This document shows positions 27,695-36,831 of a DNA stretch of 64,000 nucleotides, one piece after another. The translations under genes and the position numbers were made by a program. Positions within the stretch are counted from its first letter, which is position 1; each line of letters begins with the position of its first letter. Source of the DNA: Streptomyces sp. MRC013 (GTDB lineage Bacteria > Actinomycetota > Actinomycetes > Streptomycetales > Streptomycetaceae). Where the stretch lies: the NCBI RefSeq assembly GCF_023614235.1, contig NZ_CP094264.1, forward strand, positions 1-64,000. The letters are read 5' to 3'. Below the pieces are notes generated by a model, which was not told the DNA's origin, made no database searches, and saw nothing but the letters and a program-made list of their open reading frames with translations.

Positions 27695-28670
27695 ACGTTT
27701 TCTCAGCGAAATAATCTTCGGGAAGTGGGTTGATCAGGGCGTTAAGGGTTGGGTCGGACAGCGGTGGCCCGGGTGCGGACAGACGTGAAGCCTCTGGTAG
27801 GACAGTTCTCACCACAAGATCGTCCGTTGCACCAGAGGCTTCACGTTGGTCACCTATGTTGCCATGCTCGACGTCCCGCGCCACGTGGTGGAATACGTGG
27901 CCCGGCTGCTGGCCGGCCACCGCCGCCGGATCGGCACCCCGAAGGGCTCCCGGGCGTTGAGCCCGTTCCGGCAGGCCGTCTTCGTGCTGCGCTGGTTCCG
28001 CGAGGCCGGCTGCGTGCACTGCCTGGCCCGCGATGCGGGAATCTCGCAGGCCACCGGCTACCGCTACCTCCACGAGGCAATCGACGTCCTGGCCGACCAG
28101 GCCCCCGAGCTGCATGAGGTGCTGGACCGCTGCCGCGCGCGGCAGATGAGCCACGTGGTGCTGGACGGCACCCTGATCTCCTGCGACCGTGTCGCCGGGA
28201 CTACCGAGAAGGGCAACGACCTGTGGTACTCCGGCAAGGCTCGGCACTTCGCCGGGAACATCCAGTTCGTGGCCGCACCCGACGGCACCCCGCTGTGGGT
28301 CTCCGACGTCGAACCCGGATCCGTCCACGACCTGCGTGCCGCCCGCATCCATGCCCTGCCCGCCTTGTACGCGGCGGCCCGCGCCGGTCTGCCGACGCTG
28401 GCCGACGTCGGCTACACCGGCGCCGGCAAGGGCATCCACACCCCGTTCCGTCCGCACCCCGACATCGCTTCCCCGCTCGCGCCGGACAACCGCGCCCACA
28501 ACCGGCTCCTGCGCGGCATCCGGGCCCTGGGCGAACGGGCCGCCGCTGAACTCAAGCAGCGCTGGCGCGCGCTGCAGCACGTCACGCTCAGCCCCAGCCG
28601 GATCGGACGCATCGCCCAAGCCGCACTCGTCCTCAACAACTCATGGAAGTGACAACCGCTGAGAAAACGT
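27695..28670 (+). mobile_element. IS5-type insertion sequence, copy B
   Basis: Terminal repeats ACGTTTTCTCAGCG (27695-27708) and CGCTGAGAAAACGT (28657-28670), flanked by CAGTG on both sides (27690-27694 and 28671-28675). It is in tandem with copy A, sharing one CAGTG between them, and nearly identical to copy C in inverted orientation at 11157-12132. Confidence 0.9.
27846..28652 (+). CDS. IS5-type transposase, copy B
   Basis: 268 aa, differing from copy C at one visible residue (Ile for Val in DGTLISCDRV). The frame and catalytic blocks are intact (VVLDGTLISCDRV, TLADVGYTGAG, AAELKQRWRALQHV). Near-identity with copy C implies recent duplication and gives 14.6 kb of inverted-repeat-bounded DNA. 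Confidence 0.9.
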   Translation: MVTYVAMLDVPRHVVEYVARLLAGHRRRIGTPKGSRALSPFRQAVFVLRWFREAGCVHCLARDAGISQATGYRYLHEAIDVLADQAPELHEVLDRCRARQMSHVVLDGTLISCDRVAGTTEKGNDLWYSGKARHFAGNIQFVAAPDGTPLWVSDVEPGSVHDLRAARIHALPALYAAARAGLPTLADVGYTGAGKGIHTPFRPHPDIASPLAPDNRAHNRLLRGIRALGERAAAELKQRWRALQHVTLSPSRIGRIAQAALVLNNSWK

Positions 28671-29530
28671 CAGTGGTCCCAGCCTTCTCGCCGCCAGGGC
28701 CTGATGGGGGTTGCTGTCCAGTCGTACTCGCGCGGGCCGTGGGCACCGTCACCGCAGCTCAGGCGTGTCCATGCACCGTCGGAAAGCTCGCTGACCAGTT
28801 GATGCGGGCGGGCCTGGCCGAAAAATTCCATGGTCATTACCATCTGTGATTTCAGGACCGCGCGGACATGAGGGATGTCATGTTCCTCCAGCCACACCCT
28901 GATGCGGCTTGTCTGCCCATAAACCTCGTCCGCGGTCACCCATCCGAAGAGGATGCCGGAATCTACGGCACGCTGCAGCATCCGTAATCCCATGTCCGGC
29001 TTGGTGACGAACTCGACATCGTCACCGATACCCGCAGCCCGGCACCGCTCACGATCCGATGTCCAGTCCTTCGGCAGATACAGCTCCCGATCGATCAATG
29101 CCCACCCCCGGTCGGATCCGTAAGCCAGGAAGACCCCGATCTGGGAATTCTCGATCCGTCCAGCAGTACCCGAGTACTGCCGGCCCACCCCCGCCGACCG
29201 GACCCCCTTCTTCAGAAATCCCGTCTCGTCAAGAATCAGCACTCCTCGCACGGGATCCCCGATATGTTCCACCACCGCGTCACGCACGTCGTCGCGCAGG
29301 GCATCCGCGTCCCACAGGTAGTGGTTCAACAGTCGCTGCATCCCCTGGGGCCCCGTGTCCCCGGCGGCCTCAGCCAAAGTCCAGCCGTTCTTACGCTCCG
29401 CCTCACCCAGCAGTCCCCGCAGGTAGGACACCATCCGCCGCCTCGACTCCACCCGCCCGAAGCGCCCTGCGAACCGCGCCACGAAGTCACCGAACGCACC
29501 TGGCCAACCATCAGCTATCTCTTCCATCAC
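28671..29530 (-). pseudogene. IS701 transposase, N-terminal part
   Basis: It starts MMEEIADGWPGAFGDFVARF. It contains VLILDETGFLKKGVRSAGVG (first Asp), IENSQIGVFLAYGSDRGWAL, LPKDWTSDRERCRAAGIGDD and FGWVTADEVYGQTSRIRVWL (second catalytic Asp). The frame ends artificially at GWDH because the TGA comes from the inserted IS5-type copy B. Confidence 0.87.
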
Positions 29531-29635
29531 GGAGAGGTCAACGACGCCGCACGCACCACGTCACGGAGTGTCGTTGCAGCACTAACTCCATCAACCAAAC
29601 ACCACAGCATAAAAACACAACCCAACCCAAACCCC

Positions 29636-30208
29636 TCAGACAGCGAAACCAATGTTAGAGACGTACTCATACTGACCCCACTGACTACCCAGGTCCGGAA
29701 GGACATCCCTGGTCCATACGTCGTCGAGTGCCTGGAAATCACCATCGGCCCAGGCCGCGACGATGCGGTCCCAGCCGCGCACGTTGATCCTCCGGAATTC
29801 CACGACACGCTGGTGCGACCTGGCGACCTGGGACTGGCCCAGAGGGTGGATCTCCACCCGGGTGCCACCGCCGGAGTTGAGACGCCCCAGCAGGTGACGG
29901 GCGACGTTGCGGCGGCGCACCGTGCGGTAGACGGCGTCGATGCGCTCCACGTTGGGCTTCGTGGGGTTCTGTTTGCCGGCCAGCCAGGCCTTCAACGTGC
30001 GGTCGGTGACGGTCAGCCCCAGCTCACGGGCGGTTTCACGGGCCCGTTTGGATCTCGTCAGATAATGCAGGCGTGCGAGCAGGCCGCGCTTGGTGGTGAT
30101 GGGAGTGGCGATGAAGCCTGCGAGGCGGTCCAGTTGGCGGGCCACCGCGTCGGAGCCCTTGATGCCACACGCTCCGAACTTTCCGAATTCGATGCTCTTC
30201 CCCGGCAT
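29636..30208 (-). CDS. Tpg-like helix-turn-helix protein, putative terminal-protein partner of Tap
   Basis: A 190-aa basic protein. Its ATG overlaps the stop of the Tap-like gene (TAATG), so the two are translationally coupled. Layout resembles Tpg: an N-terminal region, then a helix-turn-helix (LHYLTRSKRARETARELGLT, TDRTLKAWLAGKQNPTKPNV) with the basic helix DAVYRTVRRRNVARHLLGRL, then a C-terminal part with GGGTRVEIHPLGQSQVA and INVRGWDRIVAAWADGDFQA. Canonical tpg also follows tap and is of equal size (about 184 aa). Direct similarity to classical Tpg is weak, so this would be a divergent terminal-protein class. Alternative: a DNA-binding plasmid partner protein with no telomere role. Confidence 0.5.
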   Translation of the reverse strand: MPGKSIEFGKFGACGIKGSDAVARQLDRLAGFIATPITTKRGLLARLHYLTRSKRARETARELGLTVTDRTLKAWLAGKQNPTKPNVERIDAVYRTVRRRNVARHLLGRLNSGGGTRVEIHPLGQSQVARSHQRVVEFRRINVRGWDRIVAAWADGDFQALDDVWTRDVLPDLGSQWGQYEYVSNIGFAV

Positions 30209-31797
30209 TACTCCTGCTCCCGACCCGCGCTGATGTCCGTGTCGGTACCCGCGGTGTAGACGTCCTTGACCTTGACCTCGGCCACCCCGCGTCCCTCGGC
30301 GAAGACACGGCGCCAGTCACCGACGACGTGCAGTTCGTCGGTGCCCATCACCCGGACCACCGTGAGGCCTTCGTCATGGGCCTTGTACGCCTTCATCCAC
30401 AGGTTCGCGAAGGCCTGGGAACGAATGATGTGCATCCAGTCCGGACGGTAGAGCTCCCGGTTGTAGTTCGACTCCCCCATCGTCGAGACGAACTTCGAGT
30501 ACATCGCCTTCACATACTCCAACGTCACCTCGTCCCCACCGGCGATCGCCGCCTCGCGGGCGTCCTTGAGCACGATCCGGAACTTCTCCAACAAGTTCTC
30601 AGTCGCCCCCGAGGTATAGGACTCGTGGATCTGGGGCGCCTCACACAGACCGTACTTCGGACCCGACAGACGCAGCAGGAGACGCAAAGTCGGCTCAGTC
30701 ACCCACAACGGGCCCGGCTCATCCCGACTACCGACCGGACTAGGCAAAACACCTTCGTGGTCCCAGTGCGGCGGGGTGATCAGGTGGACCCCGGCCCGGC
30801 GCCGGTCATGCCCACCGCCGGTGGAGTGCTCAAGCTGGCCGAGCGGCAGGTGCGTCTTGAGCGCGGAGAGGTAAGCGCCGTTGATGTCGAGTACAGTCAC
30901 CTCGTGTGTGCCGGACGGCAGTTCGGCTCGCGTCCACTTCGGGCGTGCCTCCCAGATCTGGTCCGCGCCCCTGGCGGTCTGCTTCTTCAGGATGTCCGGG
31001 ATCCAGGGGTGGGCGATCACGTCGTAGCGCCCGCCTCTGCGGGAGGTGTCCAGCAGCCGCATCGCGTCGCCGATCGCCCGCTTCAGCAGAGCAGCTGTGG
31101 CAGCCTCCACATCGCCCTGATGCTCCGCCAGCGCGGCCTGAACGGCTGCTTGGATCAGGTCGGCCGGACCGGTGGCCTGCTGGAACGCCCGTCCACGCGG
31201 GGCCGGCCGTTTGGACCGCTCATGCCCGCCCACCACACGAGTGGGGCTCACCGTACGCGACGGTGTCCGGGCTTCCGACGCAGGTGACGCGGCCGACGCA
31301 GCCACAGCAGCCGCCGTAGGCCCGGCAGCCGCGGCAGGCTCACATTCGGCGATGTCCAGATGCTGGACGAACCCCGCGACCCGGTGGAGGGCCGGAGCCC
31401 CGCACAGCACGCACTGCTGCGCAGCGGTGAGGACTTCCACCTCATCAGCGCTCTGACCGAACCCGGTTGAAAAAGCGTCCGGTTCTGCGACGGTGCCCGA
31501 CACGGCCGGACCGCCCTCGACCTCGACCTCGGCCTCGGTGGCGCCCTCGGCCTCGGTGGCGAGCTTGGCACTCAGCCCGTCCAGCAGATACGCGTACTTG
31601 GCGCGGATCTCCCCACCCGGGTCCCGGCCGGTCTCCCAGGCCCTGACCGTGGACGGGCTGACCCCCAACGCGCGGGCCACTTGTGTCTTGGACAGCCGGG
31701 CCCGCTCCCGCAGCGCGCGGCGCGCGGCGGCGTCCGGGAGCTCGGCTTCCGGGCCGACGGCGGCGAGCAGCGAATCGATCGCCTCGAAGTTGCTCAC
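30208..31797 (-). CDS. Tap-like telomere-associated protein
   Basis: 529 aa. GTG 31797 has AGGGAG upstream and lies 13 bp after the preceding stop. An N-terminal XRE helix-turn-helix (RERARLSKTQVARALGVSPS, TVRAWETGRDPGGEIRAKYA) is followed by an Ala-rich linker with a CxxC (CVLCGAPALHRVAG). The C-terminal half resembles the Tap / DNA-polymerase-B-like domain: THEVTVLDINGAYLSALKTH (DxN-x-x-Y/F motif), PLWVTEPTLRLLLRLSGPKY, YKAHDEGLTVVRVMGTDELH and PDWMHIIRSQAFANLWMKAY, close to the PDWAHTIQAQA-type block of Tap as I remember it. Tap recruits Tpg to the telomere 3' overhang during end patching of linear replicons. It is shorter than S. lividans Tap (about 740 aa). Confidence 0.6.
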   Translation of the reverse strand: MSNFEAIDSLLAAVGPEAELPDAAARRALRERARLSKTQVARALGVSPSTVRAWETGRDPGGEIRAKYAYLLDGLSAKLATEAEGATEAEVEVEGGPAVSGTVAEPDAFSTGFGQSADEVEVLTAAQQCVLCGAPALHRVAGFVQHLDIAECEPAAAAGPTAAAVAASAASPASEARTPSRTVSPTRVVGGHERSKRPAPRGRAFQQATGPADLIQAAVQAALAEHQGDVEAATAALLKRAIGDAMRLLDTSRRGGRYDVIAHPWIPDILKKQTARGADQIWEARPKWTRAELPSGTHEVTVLDINGAYLSALKTHLPLGQLEHSTGGGHDRRRAGVHLITPPHWDHEGVLPSPVGSRDEPGPLWVTEPTLRLLLRLSGPKYGLCEAPQIHESYTSGATENLLEKFRIVLKDAREAAIAGGDEVTLEYVKAMYSKFVSTMGESNYNRELYRPDWMHIIRSQAFANLWMKAYKAHDEGLTVVRVMGTDELHVVGDWRRVFAEGRGVAEVKVKDVYTAGTDTDISAGREQE

Positions 31798-31810
31798 CGG
31801 GCTGCTCCCT

Positions 31811-32143
31811 TCAAATGTAGGTGACGGGGTTGCGGGACAGGTGCGGGCTCGGGGTCGGCCTGCCGACACGCGGGTCACCGTGCAGGAGTTCGCCTTCGAG
31901 GGCGTAGCGGTCGCCGTGCTTGGAGATCCCTGTGATCTTCGCGACCGCGAGGACAGTGCCTTCGGTGTTGATGATCTGCACCTCGTCCTGGGCCAGAGCA
32001 CGGTCGGCTTTGAACTTCCAGACGCCGCGTCCGGCCACCCAGGCCTCGTCCTCACTCATGCCGGGCCGCCAGCCGAGTGTGGTGCGACCCAGGCGGTCGT
32101 CCGGATCCGCGGCGCGCTCGGCACCGATCTGGATCTGCAGCAC
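31811..32143 (-). CDS. Small hypothetical protein, first gene of the Tap-like operon
   Basis: 110 aa. GTG 32143 has GGAAGG just upstream. The sequence is beta-rich (VWKFKADRALAQDEVQIINT, EGTVLAVAKITGISKHGDRY), the pattern of a small OB- or SH3-like barrel, and ends RNPVTYI. No family is recognised. It precedes the Tap-like gene by 13 bp and follows the palindromic operator at 32172-32189, so it is probably co-transcribed. A nucleic-acid-binding role is possible but only inferred from fold impression. Confidence 0.55.
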   Translation of the reverse strand: MLQIQIGAERAADPDDRLGRTTLGWRPGMSEDEAWVAGRGVWKFKADRALAQDEVQIINTEGTVLAVAKITGISKHGDRYALEGELLHGDPRVGRPTPSPHLSRNPVTYI

Positions 32144-32171
32144 CCTTCCACCCCGCCAGCGAAAAACTCTT

Positions 32172-32189
32172 TAACTTGTCGCCAAGTTA
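32172..32189. promoter_or_regulatory. Operator candidate of the Tap-like operon
   Basis: TAACTTG-TCGC-CAAGTTA, perfect 7-bp arms, 29 bp upstream of the first start codon (32143) on the minus strand. The AT-rich dyad stands out in this GC-rich DNA. Size and place fit an XRE-type operator, so the HTH of the Tap-like protein or its partner could autoregulate here. The following 225 bp (32190-32415) are AC-rich, relatively low in GC and without a gene. Confidence 0.55.
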
Positions 32190-32415
32190 CCACCCCAAGC
32201 TCAACTCACCAACAAGCAAGACAGCACCAACCACCCACACCCGGGCAAATCCACATGCCGCATCGACCCACACAAACACAAGCAAGGGCACACAGCCAAA
32301 AAGTATGGCAAGCCACTCCGTACGACACACCCGACAACACCCGCCCCATACAAAACTCACATACACTCAACCCCACACCAATGCCCCCGAACACAACATC
32401 CCCCGTTATGCAACC

Positions 32416-32866
32416 CGCCAGGACTCGGACAAGAGCGCCAAGCTCCTCAAGCCCGCCTACACCGCGGCGACCGAGGAAGCGGCGCTTGAGCGGTTCGCCG
32501 AGTTCACCGACGCCTGGGGAGGAAGTGTCCGGCGATCAGTGAAGCTGTGGGAGAATGCGTGGGTGGGGGCGCCCCCGGGCGAAGCCTGGGTGAGAGTTCA
32601 CGCCGTTCCTCCGCTTCGCCACCGAGATCCGCCGCATCGTCTGCACCGCGAACGCGATCGAGTCCGTCAACGCCAGGATCCGGCCGGCGGTCAAGGCCCG
32701 CGGCCGCTTCCCCAACGAGGCCGCCGCATTGAAGTGCGCCTACACGGCCATCATGGCCCTGGACCCCACCGGCAAGGGCCAATCCCGCCGGACCATGCGC
32801 TGGAAGACCGCCCTGAACGCCTTCGGCATCACCTTCGACGGCCGCCTCTCCGCCGCCCGTCAGTAA
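32416..32866 (+). pseudogene. IS256-family transposase, C-terminal relic
   Basis: Readable parts: TEEAALERFAEFTDAWGGSV, RSVKLWENAW, then in another frame FTPFLRFATEIRRIVCTANA and IESVNARIRPAVKARGRFPN, and finally TALNAFGITFDGRLSAARQ with the stop at 32864-32866. About 27 extra bases plus a frame change sit between WENAW and FTPFLRF, apparently a local duplication (tggGTGGGGG...tggGTGAG). The same 3' end occurs at 21385-21432. Confidence 0.75.
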
Positions 32867-32879
32867 CCCCCGCCACTCT

Positions 32880-33660
32880 GGTTACACCGTTCGTTTGACA
32901 GACCCGCTTCGCTCGGGTCGATGCCGGATGGGAGATCGCGCCCGGCGAGGGCGTGGGTGAGAAGTCGGTAGAGATCGGTCCACGTGCCGTGGATTCGAGC
33001 GTGGGCGTAGTGGAGGGTGCTGATGAGGGTGGTCCCGGTGTCGGGGTGGATGAGGACCAAGGCGACGGGGTCGGGGTCCGGCTGCTGCCCTCCGGCGGGT
33101 CGCCCGCGCTCCAGGGCACGGGTGTCGGGGCGATCCGGACGGCGGTGTCGCCGTGGCCGGTTCGCTGGGTCAACCTCTGTCGGGCGGTGAGCATGACGGC
33201 GAACTCTGCGACGGCCTTGTGGTCCTCGGGCGTGAGGGTGCCGGGGCGTGGCCGCAGCGACGGATCCCGGCGTTCACGGACCCGATCGTGTTCGTGGTGA
33301 AGGCGGTTCGTCGACCGGGGGTTGCCGACCGGCCCGCGCCCGAACCCCCGAGGCGGCACTGCACCGCTCCGGCCGGGTCGACGAGGTCCGCGTCCGTGAG
33401 GACCTGCCGGCCTCCCCACCGCCGATACCCCCTCGAACCCGGACGGGGCGTCCCGGCGGGAGCGGGGGGACCGCGAACGGACGGGGCCGGGCGGATGGCA
33501 CGCCACGGTCGTGTTTCGCGGACCGTCGCGATCACCCCAGGGGGAGGTCGAGGCGTGCCTCCTCACCGGCGAGGGAACCACGGCCGCGAACCCCTTACCC
33601 GTGCTGCGCGCGTCCGGTGCGGGCGAGGCGGGGTGTGAAGTGTGCGCTTCGCCTTGCGGG
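32880..33660 (-). other. Decayed region with a possible broken hypothetical gene
   Basis: On the minus strand, 33060-32900 reads VLIHPDTGTTLISTLHYAHA and TWTDLYRLLTHALAGRDLPS, which looks like real protein. Upstream, another frame gives TPEDHKAVAEFAVMLTARQR. A frame change near 33090 separates them, and the 3' end runs into the IS256 relic. No family is recognised. From 33290 to 33660 I see no gene. Confidence 0.35.
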
Positions 33661-33663
33661 TGT

Positions 33664-34700
33664 TCATCTGCGCCCTGCGTCCTCGTGGTCTGGACCCGGT
33701 GCCGGCTCTGCGGCCAGCCCGGGTGGTCGACGCCGCAGGGCGGCCGACTGGGACAGGACGATGCCCAGGAGCATCAGCAGGGATCCGGCCAGCTGTGGGA
33801 GTGTCAGCACCTCGCCGAGTACGAGGTAGGCGGTGACTGCTCCGGCCACCACCTCCAGGGTGAGCATCAGGCTGGCCGAGGTGGGGGGCAGTCGGCGCTG
33901 CGCGGCGACCCCCAGGGCCAGTCCGCCGGCCATGCCGATCACACCCACCCAGATCACCAGCGCCCACACCGGCAGGGAGCGGTCGCCGAGTGCGGCGTCC
34001 CGCCAGAGCATGTGGAAGGGGAAGGGATCGAACATGCCCACGAGGGTGAGGACCGCGGCGTTCACGGCCGTGCCCCATGCCGACATCACCAGTGGTTCAT
34101 AGTCGCGCAGTCCTCGTTCGGCGAGCAGGAAGCGGCTCGCCATGGTCAGTGCGGCCAGCAGGGCGAGTGCCAGGCCGGTCCGGTCCAGATCGCCGCCGGA
34201 GGACCACACCCGTCCGGTCAGCGCGAGGCCGCCGAGGGCGAATGCGATTCCCAGCCACACCGGTTTGGAGGGCTTCCTTCCCTGTACGAGCCACACCCAC
34301 AGGGCGACCAGCACGGGTGAGAGGTACTCCACCAGCAGTGCGACGCCCACGGGGAGCCGGGTGAGGGACATGGTGAAGGCGACCTGGTTCACGGCTAGGC
34401 TGACCGTGCCGTACACCAGGACCAGCCACCAGTCGCGGACCTTGACACGCAGGCGGTCGCGGTGCACTGCTGCGGCGATGAGCATCAGCAGCGCGGCCCC
34501 CACGACCGCCCGGGCCTGGATGATGTCGACCGCCGACAGGCCGGCGGCTCCCATGGCCTTCAGTGCGGGGGCCGCGCCGCCCATCGCGGCGGCGGCCGCG
34601 ACCGCCAGGGCGATCCCGGCAGGTGTCCCGCCGTTCCCCTGCCCGCCCGGGGCGGGCAGGGGGGCGGGGATGTACCGCTGTGTGCCTTGGGGGTCGCCAT
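33664..34700 (-). CDS. EamA-family (DMT) exporter, one-base deletion near the start
   Basis: Ten-helix drug/metabolite transporter with two EamA repeats, for example ALAVAAAAAMGGAAPALKAM, VVGAALLMLIAAAVHRDRL, YLSPVLVALWVWLVQGRKP, VVAGAVTAYLVLGEVLTLPQ and LAGSLLMLLGIVLSQSAALR. The family body starts at about residue 20. The only good upstream ATG (34700) is in another frame, separated by a C6 run (plus-strand G run 34659-34664); seven Cs would join MATPKAHSGTSPPP to LPAPGGQGNGGTPAGIALAV. It is the last gene of the minus-strand arm of the amino-acid cluster and probably exports its product. Confidence 0.78.
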
Positions 34701-34760
34701 GGTGCTGTTGTTTCCGTCGCTTCCTCGTCCGTGTGCGCTTCGTTGTCTTCGTGGGCCCGG

Positions 34761-35855
34761 TCAGCCGGCGGCCACGGGCGTGAGGCGGCGTGCCGTCGTC
34801 ACGAATGTGTCGTCCAGATCGTCCACCGTGGTGATGCCCAGTTGCAGCAGGGCGTCGTCGAACTCGGCGCGCAGGACGTCCAGGATGCGTTCCACTCCCT
34901 GTTGGCCGCCGAGTCCCAGGCCCCACAGGTAGGGCCTGCCGATGCACACGGCCCGCGCGCCGAGCGCGATCGCTTTGGCGATGTCGATTCCGGAGCGGAT
35001 CCCGCCGTCGAGCAGTATCGGGTGGTCGCGCGGTACGGCTTCGACGACCGGGCGGAGGGCGAGCAGGGCGGGGACGACGCCGTCCAGTTGGCGGCCGCCG
35101 TGGTTGGAGACGATGGTCGCGTCCGTGCCCAGTTCGACGCAGCGTCGGACGTCGGCCGGCCGCAGCAGACCCTTGGCCAGCAACGGCAGTCGGGTCCGGC
35201 TGCGGATCCACTCCAGATCGGCCCAGGTGACGGGGAGTTTGTCGTGCCGTCCGCCGGCCGGCGGGGCGCCTCGCAGGATGCCGAGTGCGCGCAGGGTGCC
35301 GTAGTCGACTTCCGGGGGCAGGCGGTATCCCGCCCGCAGTGTGGTCAGCCGGCGGGCCGCGAACGACGCGTCGACGGTGACCACGATGGCCGAGGCCCCG
35401 CACTCCTCGGCGTAGGCCAGGGTGGCTTCGACGTCCGCGCGGGAGCGGTAGGGGAACAGTTGGAACCAGGTGTGTCCGGGCGCCTCCCGCGCGATGTCGG
35501 CGTAGGGGAAGTGCGAGTCGGTGCTGACGATCGAGAGCAGGCCGCGGCGGTCCGCCGCGCGTGTGGTGGCCAGTTCGGCGTCCGGGTGCACCAGCCGCTG
35601 CGGGCTGGTGGGGGCGAGTAGGAGCGGCATGGCGAGGGTGTGGCCCAGCACGGTGACGGAGGTGTCGAGTTCGTGCGGGCCGTCGTGGAGTCCTCGCGGC
35701 TGCAGCCACACCTCGTCGAACGCGGCGGTGTTGGCCGCCACCACGCTGTCCGAACCGGCTCCGCCCGCCACGTACTGGGCGATGGGCCGGTCCGCCCGGG
35801 CCATCCACCGCTGTTCGAAATCGGCGAGCGACAGCAGTGCGTCGAGGTCGGTCAC
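34761..35855 (-). CDS. FMN-dependent 2-hydroxyacid oxidase
   Basis: 364-aa TIM-barrel flavoenzyme of the glycolate/lactate/mandelate oxidase family, which oxidises an L-2-hydroxy acid to the 2-oxo acid with O2 (H2O2 formed). GTG 35855 follows GGGAGA. Landmarks: MPLLLAPTSPQRLVHPDAEL (FMN site), IVSTDSHFPYADIA, WFQLFPYRSRADVEATL, AIVVTVDASFAARR, LPLLAKGLLRPADVRRCVEL (Lys at FMN), ATIVSNHGGRQLDG (catalytic His about 252, substrate Arg) and PILLDGGIRSGIDIAKAIAL. In this cluster the oxo acid could feed the aminotransferase at 37061. It starts 17 bp after the stop of the upstream dioxygenase gene. Confidence 0.88.
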   Translation of the reverse strand: MTDLDALLSLADFEQRWMARADRPIAQYVAGGAGSDSVVAANTAAFDEVWLQPRGLHDGPHELDTSVTVLGHTLAMPLLLAPTSPQRLVHPDAELATTRAADRRGLLSIVSTDSHFPYADIAREAPGHTWFQLFPYRSRADVEATLAYAEECGASAIVVTVDASFAARRLTTLRAGYRLPPEVDYGTLRALGILRGAPPAGGRHDKLPVTWADLEWIRSRTRLPLLAKGLLRPADVRRCVELGTDATIVSNHGGRQLDGVVPALLALRPVVEAVPRDHPILLDGGIRSGIDIAKAIALGARAVCIGRPYLWGLGLGGQQGVERILDVLRAEFDDALLQLGITTVDDLDDTFVTTARRLTPVAAG

Positions 35856-35872
35856 CGGTGTCTCCCGCCGGT

Positions 35873-36831
35873 TCACCAGATGCCTTGGATGGCCGGGATC
35901 GGCGGGATGACGCGTGATGCGTTCATCATCTGCAGCACCGGGCGGGGGATGGACCGGATGGAGTAGAAGCGGCGCAGCCACCGGTCCCGGCCGTCGTAGC
36001 GGGGGGTGAAGGCCGACCGTCCGTGTGCCGCGACGTGGTTGTCCAGCAGGGCGCAGTCGCCCGGTTGCATGATCACCTCGTGGCAGACCTCCTCCAGCGC
36101 CTCGGCCAGCGCACGCAGGGCGGCGCGGCCCGCCTTGCTCAGGGAGACGGTGTTGTGCGAGTTGAAGCGCATGAGCGGTTTGGCGGCGTCGCCGAAAAGG
36201 ACCGGATGGGGGCCGGCCGGTGCAGGTTCCACGATGCTGTCCCGGGTGAAGGAACCGGGGTAGTTGCTGTAGAACTGACACTGTCGCAGCGCGTCCAGGG
36301 TCGGTGGTTCGAGTAGTTCGACGGCTTCGCGGACGGAGGAGATGCGGGTTGCGGCGACTTCGTCGTGGTCCTGACGCAGGCAAATCAAGCCAATAAAGTC
36401 CGGGCGCAGTGCGTGGTGGGCGTTTTCGATGTGGAAGTCGAAGGCCACCGAGCCGGAGCCTTCGATCCGTGTTTCCTCGCCGGGCAGCGGCTGCACGTTG
36501 TGGACGAGGTCGCCGTTCTTCTCGTCGGCGTAACCGATCATGGTGCCGAGCGTCTCGGCGATGATCATTGCCAGGCCGGCCGTACCGTGGCCGGGAAGGG
36601 TGGCGGGTTCGCCGTCGGAGTGGGTGGGGGGAGCCGGCCGACTTCCAGGCCGCGTAACAGCAGGAAACCGGTCGTGCCGGAGTCCTCGCCGAAGCGCTGT
36701 ACCGCCCGCCGTATCCGCTGGGGCAGGTCGTCGGGGCGGACGGCCTGGGGGCCTTGGTGCATGATCTGCTCGGCCCGCTCCCACAGGGCGGAGCGTTCCT
36801 GGTCGGTGAGTTCCGCTAACGCCGCAGCCAT
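35873..36831 (-). CDS. TauD/clavaminate-synthase-like Fe(II)/2OG dioxygenase, one-base frameshift
   Basis: About 319 aa once repaired. ATG 36831 follows GAGGAACCC. The N-terminal part (LAELTDQERSALWERAEQIM, RFGEDSGTTGFLLLRGLEVG) is separated from the core by a C6 run (plus-strand G run 36626-36631) that needs one more C (PPTHSDGEPATLPGHG). The core has SGSVAFDFHIENAHHALRPD with the iron ligands in an HxE motif, as in the clavaminate synthase/VioC/AsnO group that hydroxylates free amino acids, a distal His in CALLDNHVAAHGRSAF and the 2OG Arg in DRWLRRFYSIRS. It likely beta-hydroxylates an amino acid such as Arg, Orn or Lys (inference from subfamily). Confidence 0.78.

Larger units (their letters stand above)
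26247..29578 (-). mobile_element. IS701-family insertion sequence split by two IS5-type copies
   Basis: Terminal inverted repeats TGCAACGACACTCCGTG (26247-26263) and CACGGAGTGTCGTTGCA (29562-29578) are perfect and extend a few bases outward with one mismatch. The transposase gene inside is cut at a CACTGG site (WDHW) into two parts, 28671-29530 and 26240-26708, by two tandem IS5-type elements. TTAG and CTAA flank the ends but are not a direct duplication. Confidence 0.85.

Noticed and set aside
26364..28619. Minus-strand frame of 751 codons across the IS701 and IS5-type elements
   Set aside because: It is antisense to two transposase genes that match known families on the plus strand; the same shadow appears opposite copy C.
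26243..29584. TTAG / CTAA flanking the IS701 ends as a YTAR target duplication
   Set aside because: The two are reverse complements, not direct repeats, so they do not prove a duplication.
29585..32415. Search for archetypal telomere palindromes near the Tap-like operon
   Set aside because: The AC-rich stretch 32190-32415 has no ordered series of short hairpins as in Streptomyces telomeres.
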